From positions 310,318,627 through 310,382,626 of the forward strand of contig NC_080672.1 of assembly GCF_030247195.1 (NCBI RefSeq): 64,000 bases of DNA, in the 5' to 3' direction. Positions 10,410 through 22,455 of the stretch are shown piece after piece. A program made the translations under genes and the position numbers. Below the pieces are notes generated by a model, which saw only the letters and a list, made by a program, of their open reading frames with translations, was not told the DNA's origin and made no database searches. The stretch comes from Topomyia yanbarensis (Eukaryota; Arthropoda; Insecta; Diptera; Culicidae). How positions within the stretch are numbered: position 1 is the stretch's first letter; each line of letters opens with the position of its first letter.

Positions 10410-12590
10410 CACTTAAATAAAGAAAGTATCCAGCTCATCGAGAAAAAAAATTTACACTTGTAAGGGATAAATAATTCGCATGGTATTTTTCATTTTATAG
10501 CATCACGTTAAAGTTATTTGAAGGCGTGGTGTAGCAAAGCGTAGTTTTTTACTAACCCGAAAAAACTAGCATAAGATTTACTATAGCACGGCATTTTAAT
10601 GTTAAGATAAAAGCTACCTTCTCAAAATTGTATTGAACTAATAACGTCTTTCTCTTCATAATGAATTGTTACTGGTAAATTTTGCTAAATTGATGTTGTT
10701 TAGCTTGAAAAATCATTATATGAATGAAAGATTAAGCCTTCGGTAAAGATCTCCCGTTTTCGAACAACTTTGCTGAAGACGCTAATTTTTTCCCAACATT
10801 AGCAGTGCTAACTTATAATTTTCATATGCCTCCTTAACATTTTTTTTATGAAAATTTTCTAATATTTATATAATTTATTTATTATATATTTATATATTTA
10901 AATAATATATTCTGATAAAAAGTGTGAAAAGTGATACATAAAAATACAAAAAAAAAAAAATACGGGAGATTCATTTAAAGCACTTTTTGATATCATGTCA
11001 TTTCATTTAACATTTGGAGATTTTATTTTATTTGAAATAGATTAATTTTACCCTTGCATACGAAGTGTTTCTGTAAACTGCAAGCTTCATAATAAACAGA
11101 ATTATGTGATCAATCCTTGGGGCGTTTTATTAGATTAAGTAAAACAATTTGGAAGTCGACCAATAACGACGTTCAATTTAATATGTGCATGGGTCAACGA
11201 AAATTATTTAGCGAAAATTATTGCATATTTTTTGTAGATTAATGGCTCACGCTTATAACACTGCATAATACATCTGTACCATACAGATTACACTTAATTC
11301 TATTGTTAGAGCATTAAAAATGCTAACTTGGAACTAGATTTAGGAGTATAGAGATTAAACAATTAAGACCTTATAAGTATTTCCTAATTTTGTTTTTAGA
11401 CTTTTGAGGGATCAGTATACAATTATGGAGCATAATGCTTGGTTTTGCAAATCATATAATATAGATAGATTATCAATAGATTATTCAGTGAAGTTCGATG
11501 CTGCATATTTTATAATTTTAGAGAACACTTTGATTCTTTTTGCCATTCTGAAATTATTTTTAGAATTTGTCTACCATATGAATCATATGGCAATATTATA
11601 ATAACCATGAACCCATTTTGCTCGGGTCTTTCTTATATTTTCATATGCAAATACATCTACAATACAGGTTCAAATATTACCCCAAGTCGATTTCATTTTG
11701 CTATCCCGATGCGTTGGTTTTCTTAAACAAAATCATTATTTTGAAATGAGCTAAAGATTCCTATGAGAGCTAAGAGTATCTTCGAGTCCTATTTCAAATC
11801 TTCGGGAAGCTGGTGTCTGGATTTGAAAGGACTTTGGATGAAACGTGTTTTAAAGTGCTCCAAATCCGAAATTGCACAATACACAAGAATACTTAAATGG
11901 AAATCGAGAATGCTTTTTGTACAAAAATATCTAAAATTTTGAAAGATTTTCAGATCTACTCTCAAATCCTCATGCCTGAACCTCATGCTATCATACTGGA
12001 AGATAATTTTGTAAATAGCATTCAACAGACACGTGCGACTTTACACTTCAGGGATTTTTCACTCGTAACATATTTTCTGTTACCGCCCTTACCTCAAATC
12101 TCCACTTATATAAAGCATCTTGAAAGTTGAAAGAAATGAGAGGGTAATATATATGTTTTCTGGAGAATTATCAAAAAAACATCTACTCACAGGCATTCTG
12201 AGAATGCGAGATTGGATATTATTTTCACATTTGCGCACTTGTGATTAAAACATTGCAAATACAAGCATAATTTTAAAACGCCATGGTTTCTGTCATATGC
12301 CAAAAAGCAATTTGCAATATCAGTAATTCTGGATTAATCAGAACTCGAATTAGGTGACATTCTGGTCAAAATGTAAATTTCAATGGCCCGAAAACCGAAT
12401 TATACTCCGCAATTTTAGCTTTTGGAAGGAAAAATTAAAAAGCCACACTCCGTGATTATGGCATTCCATTTACTTCTTTAGTTAGATCACCTGATGCTAC
12501 TCTATATTGTGGTTAATACAGCATCTTCACATACGGATTTAAATCTCATTTATATCACAAGTCAATAGAAATTATTGTATTTAAGTTATC
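10410..12590. other. AT-rich stretch, nothing supported
   Basis: About 2.2 kb without a convincing gene. It includes low-complexity TTTATATA runs at 10860-10930 and a poly-A run at 10948-10960. Frames of up to 78 codons at 11404-12130 show no domain or conserved pattern, and two overlap on opposite strands. Confidence 0.45.
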
Positions 12591-14310
12591 TTAAAACCTC
12601 GTTCTATTCTTTCGTAGAATGAAATAACACAGATAACGTGAGAGCCTATCTTGGATCAAGAAATACTCGATTACACAACAAACCTGTACCCACCCAGCCA
12701 GCCACCGGAGGAGACTCGCGGTTCACTACAACCGAACGAACTACCAGGCGCCCGCTCGAAATTGATCCAGCAAGCGCACACATGCAGCCATGCTACCACT
12801 TCCACTTTCGCTCGACGGGTGTTTGTTTTCGTTTTTACCCCCAACGAGTAGCTACTACACGGGCTCACCACGAGGTGGCTCCCCTATTCGTCACATACCC
12901 GCACACAGCTTTGCTGTCTGGTGGAAAATCGATAATATTTTTGGGGTAGGTTCGGAATGTGTTCTCAAGGAAATGATACAGAATGGTTTAAGATAACGTT
13001 TCCTTCGAGCCGTTTCGACAACAGAATTAGCACTTAACACCTACAATATTTGTTGCAGGGTTGAACGAACAATTACAAAGCCTTTTCGTCATCAAAACAT
13101 CGACGCCTGAAGGAATTTGTTTATGTTGGACTACTGTTTCAGTTCCTAACATTTAGCGTTCTTTTTTTTAGGAAATTAAATTGTACATACTTGCTATCAT
13201 ATCCACGGGCACAACCTGCGGAAACGAAATGGCTCAGAACCGGACCGGTCCGCCCGGTTTCTGTTGTATTTTCTCTGCTGTTCTTCACCCCACTAATTTC
13301 AGTTGTAACTTTACGGGATCCGGAATCTCGACCGGTTCGATAACGTTAGCGGACCTGCCGTTCGTTTTCACTTTCCACACACACAATTTACATCAACGCA
13401 ATACTGCTTGCTATTCACCGGAAGAGGATCGATGCTGCTGGTAGTGAAAACGGGTTCGGGAAAAATCACTTCCTCTCTCTCACTTTCTCGCACACACCAC
13501 GGTGGCACCGACCGTTCAGTTGCTAGTAGTGTACGATGAATTATATGTCGCGCCGGTCGTAAAACCCGGCAATCCGAACGCCCGACGAGGATGCACTTCG
13601 GGCCCCCGGACGTTGTTGTAATGGTTGTAAATCACACACCCCTTTTTCTCAGCGCTTGCAGTGGCGACACTTCCTGTTTTGCTTGATAAAATATTCACAC
13701 CGGAAAATCTATTCGAAATCATCCAAACAATTCTATTATCCTCCAAACACCGATTGTAATCATCCGAAAAAGATACTTCCAATAGCAAACGGATCAAAAA
13801 AGCTTACATTTCCTACACAGCCACTAACACTGCACTATAGAAGGATCAGTCCTAGCTCGCTTCTGCTATTGCCTTTTTACTACTGCACGGTCCGGACCTA
13901 AGACAACAATATTTACAGTCAGTCCCGCTGGTTGCCTGAAAGCGTTCTGTCGTCTCGTACGAAGCTACCGCACAGCATACTATGTTGTGCTGCCAGCAGG
14001 AAGAAGAGAATACCCACCCCGTCTCGTCGCGATCCGGTGCCAGCCACCCCAGCACCGAGCCATCAGCAACCATCCTATAGTAAACGAAGCACGAGCGATG
14101 CGAACGGGCATCCTCTTTGGGCTTCCTGCCAAGCGAGAGGGTTGTTTTTTTTCTTTCTTTCTTTTCGGCGGATTCGCATTTTCTCGTTGCCCCGCGCGGG
14201 GAGATGTTGGAGGTTTGTCGAGAAAGTGAGAGAATTAGAGCGGGAGAGTTCACGCCGCCGTGGTCGTTGGAATAAGGGAGCTTTTCGTACGAGGGGCTCG
14301 TGATAGGATC
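12590..14310. other. GC-richer island, candidate regulatory/UTR sequence
   Basis: Base composition changes sharply from the AT-rich surroundings. Many CG dinucleotides are present, and I see no match to the repeat families elsewhere in the window. Several overlapping frames on both strands (for example 12638-12949 and 13852-14253) are open mainly because of composition. None has a recognisable domain, and the minus-strand one begins at GTG. It could be a promoter, 5' UTR exon or conserved non-coding element of a gene outside the window. This is inference from composition only. Confidence 0.4.
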
Positions 14311-14520
14311 GGGATCGATGGGAATTACTATTTTTTGTAGTACACGTCTAACAACGGATTAGCCGAACAAGTAAATTTAAGTTTGCTGGTATGAAAAAAT
14401 ATAAAATGATTTTAAGAAGTTCAGTACTATTTAAGTTGTTGTCTTAAAAGGCTGTGCAATTTTTGGGGAGATTTGTTACTCCCAGACGCATTGCGTTTAT
14501 AGTGTGTATGGAAACTTGTA

Positions 14521-14771
14521 CAGTAGTGATTCGTTGGTTGGACACTTTTTAACTGGACCGCTTTTTAGTTGGACCTCCGCTAGTTGGACTATTGTCCAAC
14601 TAAAAAGCAACTGAACGTCAAAATCTTATGTCAAATTTACATTTACAATCAATCTGACAATTATTAGAGATGTGAATAGATGTGAGTTTTTGACATCTAT
14701 CAGTCGGTCCAACTAACGAATCAAATTCGTTAGTTGGACAGAGGAGTGGTCCAACCAGCGAATCACGACTG
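14521..14771. mobile_element. Pogo-like MITE, 251 bp, TA-flanked
   Basis: The left terminus CAGTAGTGATTCGTTGGTTG and the reverse complement of the right terminus, CAGTCGTGATTCGCTGGTTG, differ at two positions over 20 bp. TA flanks both sides (14519-14520 and 14772-14773). Internal repeats of the TAGTTGGAC and GTCCAACTA phrases make further small hairpins. Too short to code; CAGT ends and TA flanks suggest mobilisation by a pogo-type transposase. Confidence 0.85.
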
Positions 14772-14773
14772 TA

Positions 14774-15229
14774 CAGGAAAATTAATTTTCGGTAGCTTTG
14801 CTCGTACCTAGCCCTTTTTCGTTCGAATTGAGAAACATTTTATTGCGATTCTAGGATAGAAGGGTTAAATAAATTATAGAAATAGTCAGGACAGTAAATA
14901 TATCAGCAATACCACCTACTGTCAGACCCAATTAGTTCCTTAAAAGAATTTTGCAAAATGATCCAGTAAATCACAAAGTCCTAGTTGCAAAGAGTAATAA
15001 TCGATTTGATTTATCTTAATATGAGTTTTTTCTTAACTTCATAATTTTTTCGGCCTCTGTCCGCAATGGGTACCGAGCTAAGATTGATTTCACAATCAAG
15101 CTTAGAAACCTTTTTTGCCATTGAAGCTGTTTTTGCAACGTGTCTTTCGAATCCAATTTGGAAATAGCATGAGATCATGGAGTACGAATTGGATACACGC
15201 AATGCTTAGCAACCGACATCTGTTCTCTT
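14774..15229. other. Stretch with nothing recognised
   Basis: Unique-looking AT-rich DNA. The minus-strand frame at 15011-15202 has no recognisable motif. Confidence 0.4.
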
Positions 15230-15231
15230 TA

Positions 15232-15752
15232 GTGTTGCGGTTATTTTTGTGATTTTGAAATTTTATCCATCGTTAGTCAAAAAATAAGTCAAGGTATCGA
15301 AAAAATGTGCAAAATTTGATCGAGTTTGGACCGTATTTACACGTACCCCAAAGCAAATTAAGCTTTATATGAGGAATACATGCATTTTTTCATACGTTTC
15401 TTATGAAAATTGATAACTTTTTTCGAAGTGATCGAAAATTTTTGAAACTTTGTAAAGTTCGTTGTAAGGCTTCAAACGAATATTTAAAAAAAACAGTTTT
15501 TATTTTTGTTATGTTTTTCCTTTTTAAAACCCATTACAGTGTGTTCGAACTGAACAATATTTTTTTTGATCACCCTGAAAAAAGTTATCTAAATTTAAAA
15601 CGTATGAAAAAACACGCGTCTTTCCCATATAAAACATTGAACGCTTTGGGGCAGGTGTTAGTATAGTGAAATTTCTTTTAAATTTTGCTCATTTATTTTT
15701 TTGATACCTTGATTCATTTTTCAACCGACAATGGACAAAATAGCTGCCACCC
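15232..15752. mobile_element. TIR element, 521 bp, TA-flanked
   Basis: The outer ends GTGTTGCGGTTATTTT and AAAATAGCTGCCACCC are imperfect inverted repeats bordered by TA. Further in, AAGTCAAGGTATCGAAAAAA near 15288 pairs with TTTTTTTGATACCTTGATTC near 15700, so the imperfect arms extend roughly 90 bp. The interior frame at 15403-15666 has no transposase signature. A non-autonomous Tc1/mariner-type element is the simplest reading. Confidence 0.65.
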
Positions 15753-15754
15753 TA

Positions 15755-16439
15755 AGGCTAATCGTTAAGACAAGCAGAGATCAGGAAACTGAATGTTTGT
15801 GGGTATCTTGACGGTGGTGTGCTGTCACCATTTTTATGGTCGCAGATGGCATGCTGAAGAAACCTAATGAGCTTGGATTTCCGACTGATGATTATCATAT
15901 CAATAGTGCTGAGTTATTGCAGTACAGCATGTGATTATACATGGCTAACGAATATCGAAGACCATAGCTCATTATGTCCTGTATTTATAGAAATAACAAG
16001 TGTTATACAAAAAGTTGCAAAATTTTCATGATACTATTTTTAAATTTTGCACTTGAGATCTTTTAAATTGCCTGCTCATAGGCGCCTAGCAAAAACGACG
16101 CAAGATTAATTTCATTCTATGTTTTTCCCACTGCACATAGGTACATAGTAAAAACGTCCTAAGCATCAAAATAAAACAAATTATATTCTTCTGTTCATGC
16201 TACTTTTTTGGAAGTTGAATTTGGAAAGTACAACAAATTAAATTATAATTGAAATGCTCATCTATTCCGATGTAACATGTGATTCATTGATTTTAATCAC
16301 TTCCAGGCTATGATTGGTTAATATAAAACCATAGTTTCTCGCATTTTTTTCTCTATGACTTCATCATGTTTGACTGCTGATTATTTAATAAGAAGTGGTA
16401 AGTAGGAATGCATACCAATCCGACCCATATTAAAACCTC
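15755..16439. other. AT-rich stretch, nothing recognised
   Basis: No supported gene or repeat. The phrase CATAGGTACATAGTAAAAACG near 16135 partly echoes CATAGGCGCCTAGCAAAAACG near 16077. Confidence 0.4.
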
Positions 16440-16850
16440 AACAGTATGATAGCCATCATTGTCGGCCGCCCCCATCTCCTTCGTTCACGGTGAAGGATAA
16501 AGAATAAGGTAGACGGGAAGTGTTGATGCTCCACCTACCATCGTAGACGACTCATCAAACTCTTCCATAGGTGTCGTGGAGTTTGGAAGGGTATAAGGTC
16601 CAAGATTCGCTCCAAGCAAGCGATGCGACCTGTAAAGCATGGTTTATTAGGTAGTAATTTAGTTGGTTTACGAGTACACGAGCACTCGGAAAAGAAAAGA
16701 TCTTGTTTAGTTTTTGGTTCTTGTTAAACTCTGGGTAGCCGGCTACTGAGCGTATCCTATGTATTACAAACAAAAGCAGTTTGCACTCCCACAGTCGACC
16801 GTGGGAGTATTGCCTAGAAAAGCTAATCTTATCTGCATAATGGGTCGGAT
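16440..16850. other. Unrecognised mixed-composition segment
   Basis: This segment is less AT-rich than its surroundings and ends with a small hairpin (ACTCCCAC and GTGGGAGT around 16787-16808). It might be the untranslated part of a retroelement, but no domain or known end was recognised. The minus-strand frame at 16555-16773 lacks motifs. Confidence 0.3.
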
Positions 16851-16912
16851 CACTATTTATTGCGACAGTATTTAGACAAATTTCGCTATTCCTTCTCTAT
16901 GATATATATTTA

Positions 16913-17152
16913 GGGACCATCCATAAATGACGTAGCATTATATGGGAGAGGGGGGAGTTTTGTTTTTTGTGATGATGTGTGCCGACAGGGAGGAAGGGGG
17001 TCTTGTCATGCTACGTAGCTTTTTTAAAGAGGAATAACTATCATGGTTTTTTTTTAATTTTGCGGGGACAAGGGGGGTAGAGTTACCGTCAAGCTAAGTA
17101 ATTACCAGGGGGGGTACTTACAAAAAATGCTACGTCATTTATGGATGGTCCC
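16913..17152. mobile_element. MITE with perfect 25-bp TIRs, TTA-flanked (copy 1)
   Basis: Both ends read GGGACCATCCATAAATGACG and continue identically for 5 more bases when reverse-complemented. TTA flanks both sides (16910-16912 and 17153-17155), consistent with PIF/Harbinger-type insertion. The interior has G-runs and a second internal pair GCTACGTAGC. A more diverged copy lies at 51628-51906. Superfamily is inferred from target size. Confidence 0.85.
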
Positions 17153-17155
17153 TTA

Positions 17156-18332
17156 TTGGGTTGAAAACTATCGAGTGATAACACCTTGTACAGACGAAGA
17201 GTTATGACAGCTCAAGATGTTATAAATCAAGGAAAGTATTTCGTATTTTTCATATCGGATTGTTTGTTAAATACATGTATACGAATGATTATAACGAACA
17301 TTGAGAGAAATACAAAGGATCGTTAATAGACCTTAATAGACGCGGCGAATTTTCAGTACGTATTGACCCGTGATCATCGATACTAGTCAGATTGCAGTTT
17401 TATTGGGGCTAATTTCTGAACAACTATTTATTGATCAAAATATTAATCGAGGGTTGTATACAAACCGAAACTATAAAAGAAAACCAAAAAATAATTTTGA
17501 GCCGCCTAAAATAACCATTAACTCTGCTGAAAGACTCACTCTGCAAGACGGATACACTAGAAGCTCCACGCGCGCGTCGTTTGCCCCCTTCCCTGTAAGC
17601 ATACGACTACAGATCCTAACCGATTTTCACTAATACCACTCCCGCGCGGAATGACACCGTCAACCTGTCGAAGTGCACGAAGTGACAGCGGTTGGGGATA
17701 GAACCGGACCCAGTCCCGAGTTTAAGCAAAAATGGTAAAAGGTGGCCTGTATCCCGGTTGGCACCGCGGAGGGTTATAGGGTATAGGAGTTCTGTGTCAG
17801 AGGTGAATGGCGACATAGATTGGCCTCAAGTTGCACGATAATACAGCTTTGCCAACCCATTCCTAGTCCGGTGCTCATTTTGGTCGAAAACTTTGTAGAT
17901 ATTCAATATTCGTCGTAAGTGGTACCTTTGCTGAAAAGAAACCTTATGAGCAGTGTCTTATGATTATTTGGCCAGAAAGAAAGGCCTATGTGAAAAATCC
18001 TATAATTTTCATAAAGACGCATAATTAAAAAGGGCTTAAAACTACATCAGCACTTAACTTTTTATGTTTTTAGTATTATTTACCTAAAGAGCATAGTCTT
18101 TAGACTATGCTGGCTGAATTGTTCCATCAAAACACATATTTGTTCTCCAATAGGGTTTTTTTGGGTTCATGAAACTTAAACCTCGTTTTTCTGAGCTGGA
18201 GCTAAATGCTACTTAGGACCTTTTGAATAAGTACTCTTGATATAATGATCTCCATCGATGATTATCATATAATGATCACCAGTATTCGCATTAACACAGT
18301 TTTTGATTAGACGCGGAAATCCTTAATAATGC
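17156..18332. other. Stretch with nothing firmly recognised
   Basis: Includes a GC-richer patch at about 17520-17830 and a small palindrome GCATAGTCT/AGACTATGC at 18091-18110. Neither could be tied to a known element. The frames at 17370-17633 and 17616-17816 have no recognisable domain. Confidence 0.35.
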
Positions 18333-18445
18333 TGTTTTCGGTTTTAGAATCGAGTCGCCCTAGGTTCGCTCTAATGTTTACAGTTTCCATACAAAATTGA
18401 CAGCTCCGAGCGAACCTAGAGCAACTCTGATTTAAAAACGAAATC
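18333..18445. repeat. Fold-back repeat, about 37-bp imperfect arms
   Basis: The left arm (18333-18371, ending CTAGGTTCGCTC) and the right arm (18408-18445, starting GAGCGAACCTAG) are complementary with several mismatches, about 36 bp apart. It resembles a very short MITE. No target duplication was resolved. Confidence 0.65.
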
Positions 18446-18509
18446 AGTATAAGCCTTATGTGTTGTTGAGCAATGATATTTTCGTGTTGGGACCTTAATA
18501 CAGTAATGA

Positions 18510-19188
18510 TAATTTTAATGCAGCGGAGAATTGCAACCGGAGCTAGTCCGTTGCAGTTCGTTGACTCCTTAATTATCGTCGCAGATCAAGTTAAGTACAT
18601 TGGGTTGATTATTGACTCATAACCCAATTGGTCTGCTCACATAGCTTTCAGAATAAAGACCGCTTGCCTGGCCTTCGTCTAATGGAGACTGGCTTTCAGC
18701 AAATCAGAGGAACTCAAACTCAACTATATTACATAACAATTTCAAGACCAATACTGGCAACAGGTGCTCTGTTTATGAAGTCACAATCCAGATTAGTCCA
18801 TTTTCAGAGGAGGACCCTTTCACAATCCAATAATATTTAAACAATTTTCAAAGGAGAATGTTGATGGCGACTGATGGTGCGTTCACGACAACGACTACTG
18901 TTGCTTTAGAGGAATCCTTGAACATTCTAAAACAAGAAACACTTGCTTGTGCATATCGTCATAAAATTACTGGGCTTCGGAACAGTAAGCCAATAGATCG
19001 TGCAACTGGTCACACAAGATTGTGGTCCCAAATTGGATAAGTACACACTATTTGTAACTAGCGACATGTAGTTCTCTTTTAAAAATTTAAACCTTTCATT
19101 GTGAATAATCCCCCTCTAGAGGAATGGATGTCGGGCTGTATAGAGTGACAAATTAAAGAAAGGGTAGCTCGCAAGTCGAACTCAAATC
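18510..19188 (+). pseudogene. LOA-clade non-LTR retrotransposon ORF2 remnant (RT thumb region)
   Basis: Plus-strand translation in shifting frames gives the pattern that follows the reverse transcriptase core in LOA-type ORF2 proteins: VKYIGLIIDS with a stop, then NWSAHIAFRIKTACLAF, QFQDQYWQQ and, from 18858, ATDGAFTTTTTVALEESL followed by ACAYRHKITGLR and HTRLWSQ. A PLEEWMSGC phrase near 19110 precedes where RNase H would begin. Several stops and frame changes make it non-functional, and the catalytic RT core upstream is missing. Clade assignment is from recalled family pattern. It ends near the 5' side of the ORF1-only element at 19203, so the two may be separate insertions. Confidence 0.7.
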
Positions 19189-19202
19189 AAATAACTCGGC
19201 AT

Positions 19203-20429
19203 CAGTCTACTTTCTACTTCTGCCGCAGTCAGTCGAACAATCGAGCCAAGTGAACAACAGGCCTCTCGATCTAGTGTGCATTGTCTCGAGAACAAAGGAA
19301 ACATCGGATTATTCTTGTCATCAGGAGTAAAGTTGATGAAAAAGCTCTACTCCGACCCAACGCTGTGGTCGTTGACTTTAAATTTTGTTTATAACGACCG
19401 AGTTTTAGTGAAGTGAAACACCTTCTGAAGGTAAAAATGCAACTTAGGCTTGCGGAAGTCTTGTACCTTCAGTATCATCATCTTCGCAATGTAGTGTTAA
19501 TATCATTCAACACGTTAGCACAAGCCGAGCGTTTCGTTTTGAAGAACAACTTAAAACACGTGGTTGAAAGTGACAATGTTGGAATTAAGATTCCCGTATA
19601 CATTGAGAATGATTATATAGATGTAAGGTTATATGACCTATCACCTCGTACCCCTCCTGAGCCAATTGCAAAATGCATGTCGCAATAAGGAGAAGTAGAA
19701 TCCGTTACACCTGATACTTGGAGAAACTTCTTCCCGGGTACTCCTAACGGCGTTTTTGTAGTGAGGATGCGGGTTGAAAGGCCTATACCCTCCTACTTGG
19801 CAATAAAACTCAATACTCACGAAACTACAATTATGCAAACTACGCTATGCACCCATGAGGGGCAAACTCCTACGTGCAAGTATTGTAATCAGACAGCTCA
19901 TCATGGACAACCTTGCGCGGAAGATGCAGAGGAAGACGCATCTCAACCGATTGCCAACTCATCTACGGCAAACCAACTTAAAACAGAGTTTTCAATACCA
20001 ATGCCTGAACCACAAACGGTGGCCAAATTTGTGGCAGCTGTTCAGACCATAATGACAACCGCAAAAGAATCATCCAGCACCCCAAAAGCAACTGTAAGCA
20101 ATATCGGCAACGAATGCAGTAACAATGACGACGGATTTACACTGATCAACAATAAGTGCAAGAAGCAAGGGAGAACACCTGATCCCGGACACCAAGCCAG
20201 CTTCGACCGGGACGTGAAAAACAAGAGAGAATTAAATGACCCCCAGACGCTGTTTGCCAACAGACCTCGCGAAAAAAGGTCTCCGCTCGCAATAAAAAGT
20301 TGCGCGCACGAGATCCAATTAATTAATTCTTGTTTGTATTTTTATTTTTACATGTATTGTAAACGTATAAAAGATCCACGGCTCCGTTAAGCTACCGCTA
20401 TGAGCCGTGTCAAATAAACGAATTAAAAA
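19203..20429 (+). mobile_element. ORF1-only LOA-type retroelement with intact ends and TSD
   Basis: The unit runs from CAGTCTACTTTCTAC to an A-rich tail after AAATAAACGAATT. It is flanked by AAATAACTCGGCAT (19189-19202) and AAATAACTCGACAT (20430-20443), a 14-bp target duplication with one mismatch. Inside are a roughly 200-bp 5' leader, an ORF1 frame and a 3' UTR with the hairpin CACGGCTC (20377-20384)/GAGCCGTG (20402-20409). ORF2 (endonuclease and reverse transcriptase) is absent between ORF1 and the 3' UTR. Because the target duplication encloses exactly this shortened unit, it apparently retrotransposed in this form, using an enzyme supplied in trans. Confidence 0.75.
19413..20390 (+). pseudogene. 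LOA-type ORF1 (gag-like, CCHC zinc knuckle), one premature stop
   Basis: A single frame is open from about 19413 to 20390 except for one TAA at 19686-19688. The first part reads VLYLQYHHLRNVVLISF and ends DLSPRTPPEPIAKCMSQ at the stop. After it, VESVTPDTWRNFFPGTPNG and a CCHC knuckle CKYCNQTAHHGQPC (C-x2-C-x4-H-x4-C, near 19875-19920) follow, then an acidic, low-complexity tail. ORF1 proteins of this type bind the element RNA. The last 35 or so residues are translated 3' UTR, so the true C-terminus is lost. No ATG opens this frame at the expected start: a GTG stands at 19413, while ATG 19336 is in another frame. Confidence 0.75.
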
Positions 20430-20443
20430 AAATAACTCGACAT

Positions 20444-21136
20444 TTCAAATGCTATCTACCTTTGAAGTATATCTGGTCAATCCGGCAGCACTGGAAACGA
20501 ATTGGTGGACGAATTGGTTTGTATAAGTGCAGCGACAGATTTCGTAGGTCCAGGAAAACTCCAGAATCGAAGGTGGATATATGAGACATTTGGACCAAGG
20601 ATACATTACGTTATATATTATCATGGAAAGAATGTAATAGAAGCTACCGATTTTCTGATACGGCAGGAAAAGTGGTCCAATAAAGCTTCACTGAAAAGAG
20701 GTTCTATTATTTTAGCTAAAAATCGATACCATGCAGTAAAAATCAAATTGTTCCGAAATGCACTGAAAATACAGTAATTTTTTTTATTATTCGAAATTTT
20801 CATTGTGACCATGGGACCGACGGGCGAGTGATTCACGAATCGATCGAAAGAGTCGACTCTTGAAAAGGGGTGAGTGAACCACGATTCTCTTTTAAAAAGT
20901 TGCGATGCTTTAAAAATATGTGTTGTTGAGCGACTTAGGGAGTGTTTGATTACAACATTTAGAATGGAATAGTTATTATAAAAGTTGCCTATTTCTGTGT
21001 AAGTTACCAAAGCCATCATTCAGTTTCAACGCCTCCTTTATTCATTCACTAGCTTACTGAAGTTTGACATAGAATTGAATGCCCTCAGTTCAGAGGAAAT
21101 GTAAATTAATTCACAAGCAAAAGCATTTATTTGTTA
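20444..21136. other. Unrecognised segment
   Basis: The plus-strand frame 20502-20777 (91 codons) and the minus-strand frame 20621-21019 overlap and show no recognisable domain. The segment follows directly after the ORF1-only element and should be the pre-insertion host DNA. It does not read as the RNase H expected if the LOA remnant at 18510-19188 continued, so that remnant probably ended before the insertion site. Confidence 0.35.
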
Positions 21137-21290
21137 TAAGGGTGCTCAATCAAAAAGGAGAATGATTTCAGTACCTGTCTGTAATTAAAGTAAAGAGCGT
21201 ATTTTTTTTCTCCAAGAAAATTGCTCTCTGAACTCCCTAGAAACGGATGGCATGTTTCTTTTCGCTCGGGTGCTGTCAGTTCAATCGCAG

Positions 21291-22313
21291 ATGGCTTCGA
21301 AACTGCAAGCACTCCGCGAGCGTGTTGTACGGTTTTACGAAACGCATGGTCATGGTGGAAAAAAGTTTACGGTAGACCACTTTCGAGACGAAAATGTGCC
21401 CGTGAGTACAGTTTACCAGATCTCGGCATCCCTGAGCGTGAAGCGGACGACCGGTAGCGGCCGTCCGGCGAAGATAATGATGAAGAAGAAGAAGGAAGCG
21501 TTGAAAAAGCTGTTCGACAACAAGGACGGAACGAGTTTGCGTGACGCCGGTCGAAAATATCATTGCTCCCATACCTTAATTCACCGAATCCTCAAGAGGG
21601 AGGACATCATCTGTCGGAAGAAGACTCGGTCCCCTGAGTACACGGACGAGCAGATAGCGATCGTGAAATCGCAGTGCCGGTGGATGACGAAGAACTACCG
21701 CGGGACGTCGTTCGTGCTGGAGGACGAAAGTTACTTTCCGCTATCGAAGACCCACATTCCAGAACGTGACAGCTACTATTCCAGCGACAAGTCGACCACA
21801 CTCCCCGAAGTAAAATGTAAGTTCAAGCATAAATTTGAAAATAAAAAAAGTTATGCTGTACATCGCTATATATCGGACAGATGGATTTCAAAGCCGTGGT
21901 TTAAGCCGAGCGATCTGGCCATCAATCAACAAGTGTACCAGGAGGAGTGTCTTGAGAAAATTATTCTGCCGTTCAAAGAAGAATCATGCGGATGGGAAGT
22001 ACGTCTTCTAGCCAGACAAGACGTCCTCCCATTACGCGCCAAGAAGACGCTGGAGTATCTTGAGCAGAAAAAGATACCGTACGTGCCGAAAGAAAGGAAC
22101 CCGACCAACTTGCCCCAGTGCCGTCCCATTGAGAATTTTTTCGGCTAACTGAGTCCCCTAGTGTACAAAAATAATTGGTGGGCTAAGGATATGAAGCAGT
22201 TGGCCACCAGGAACTGTATCCGGAAGATGGACGTCAGTGTCGTCCAGGGCTCTTGTGAGAGCATCGCGACTGAGTTGCGTCGTACGGCTGGCCCCTTCTC
22301 TAATTTTCATTAA
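21291..22313 (+). pseudogene. ITmD37E mariner transposase, inactivated
   Basis: Cut-and-paste transposase. From ATG 21291 the frame gives an N-terminal helix-turn-helix region (FYETHGHGGKKFTVDHF, then VSTVYQISASLSVKRTTGSG), a GRPAK hook and a second HTH (SLRDAGRKYHCSHTLIHRIL). The first catalytic Asp lies in VLEDESYF. The second lies in a WPD-type motif whose Trp codon is TAG at 22009-22011. The final Glu lies in RPIENFFG, 37 residues after the second Asp, which defines DD37E. Lesions: at least one frame change between the first and second Asp, the TAG stop, a one-base insertion near 22041 and a TAA at 22146-22148 before the C-terminal block (VYKNNWWAKDMKQLA) that ends at TAA 22311. Clearly non-functional. 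Confidence 0.9.
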
Positions 22314-22340
22314 CGTTTTTTTTAAGAATAAACAGTTTTT

Positions 22341-22362
22341 ACATTTCTTATAAAAGAAATGT
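22341..22362. repeat. Terminal palindrome of the 3.8-kb element
   Basis: ACATTTCTT and AAGAAATGT pair across a 4-nt loop right at the element end. The sequence TTATAAGAAATGT at 26118-26130, near the opposite end, is the reverse complement of 22341-22353, giving a subterminal inverted repeat. Such sites often bind a transposase, but no protein is known for this element. Confidence 0.75.
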
Positions 22363-22455
22363 ATAGAATTCACTCAAACCTTCAAGATTTTTTCCGAGGC
22401 CCGGAGGGCCGAGTCTTATATACCAATCGACTCAGCTCGACGATTTGGGACAATG

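Noticed and set aside
13852..14253. 133-codon minus-strand frame as a gene
   Set aside because: It begins at GTG, overlaps open frames on the other strand in a GC-rich island and has no recognisable domain.
20502..20777. Continuation of the LOA ORF2 (RNase H) after the ORF1-only insertion
   Set aside because: The translation lacks the RNase H catalytic pattern, so the upstream ORF2 remnant probably ended before the insertion site.
21252..21290. Upstream ATG at 21252 as the transposase start
   Set aside because: The 13 residues before ATG 21291 do not look like transposase sequence, and family N-termini begin close to the MASK sequence at 21291.
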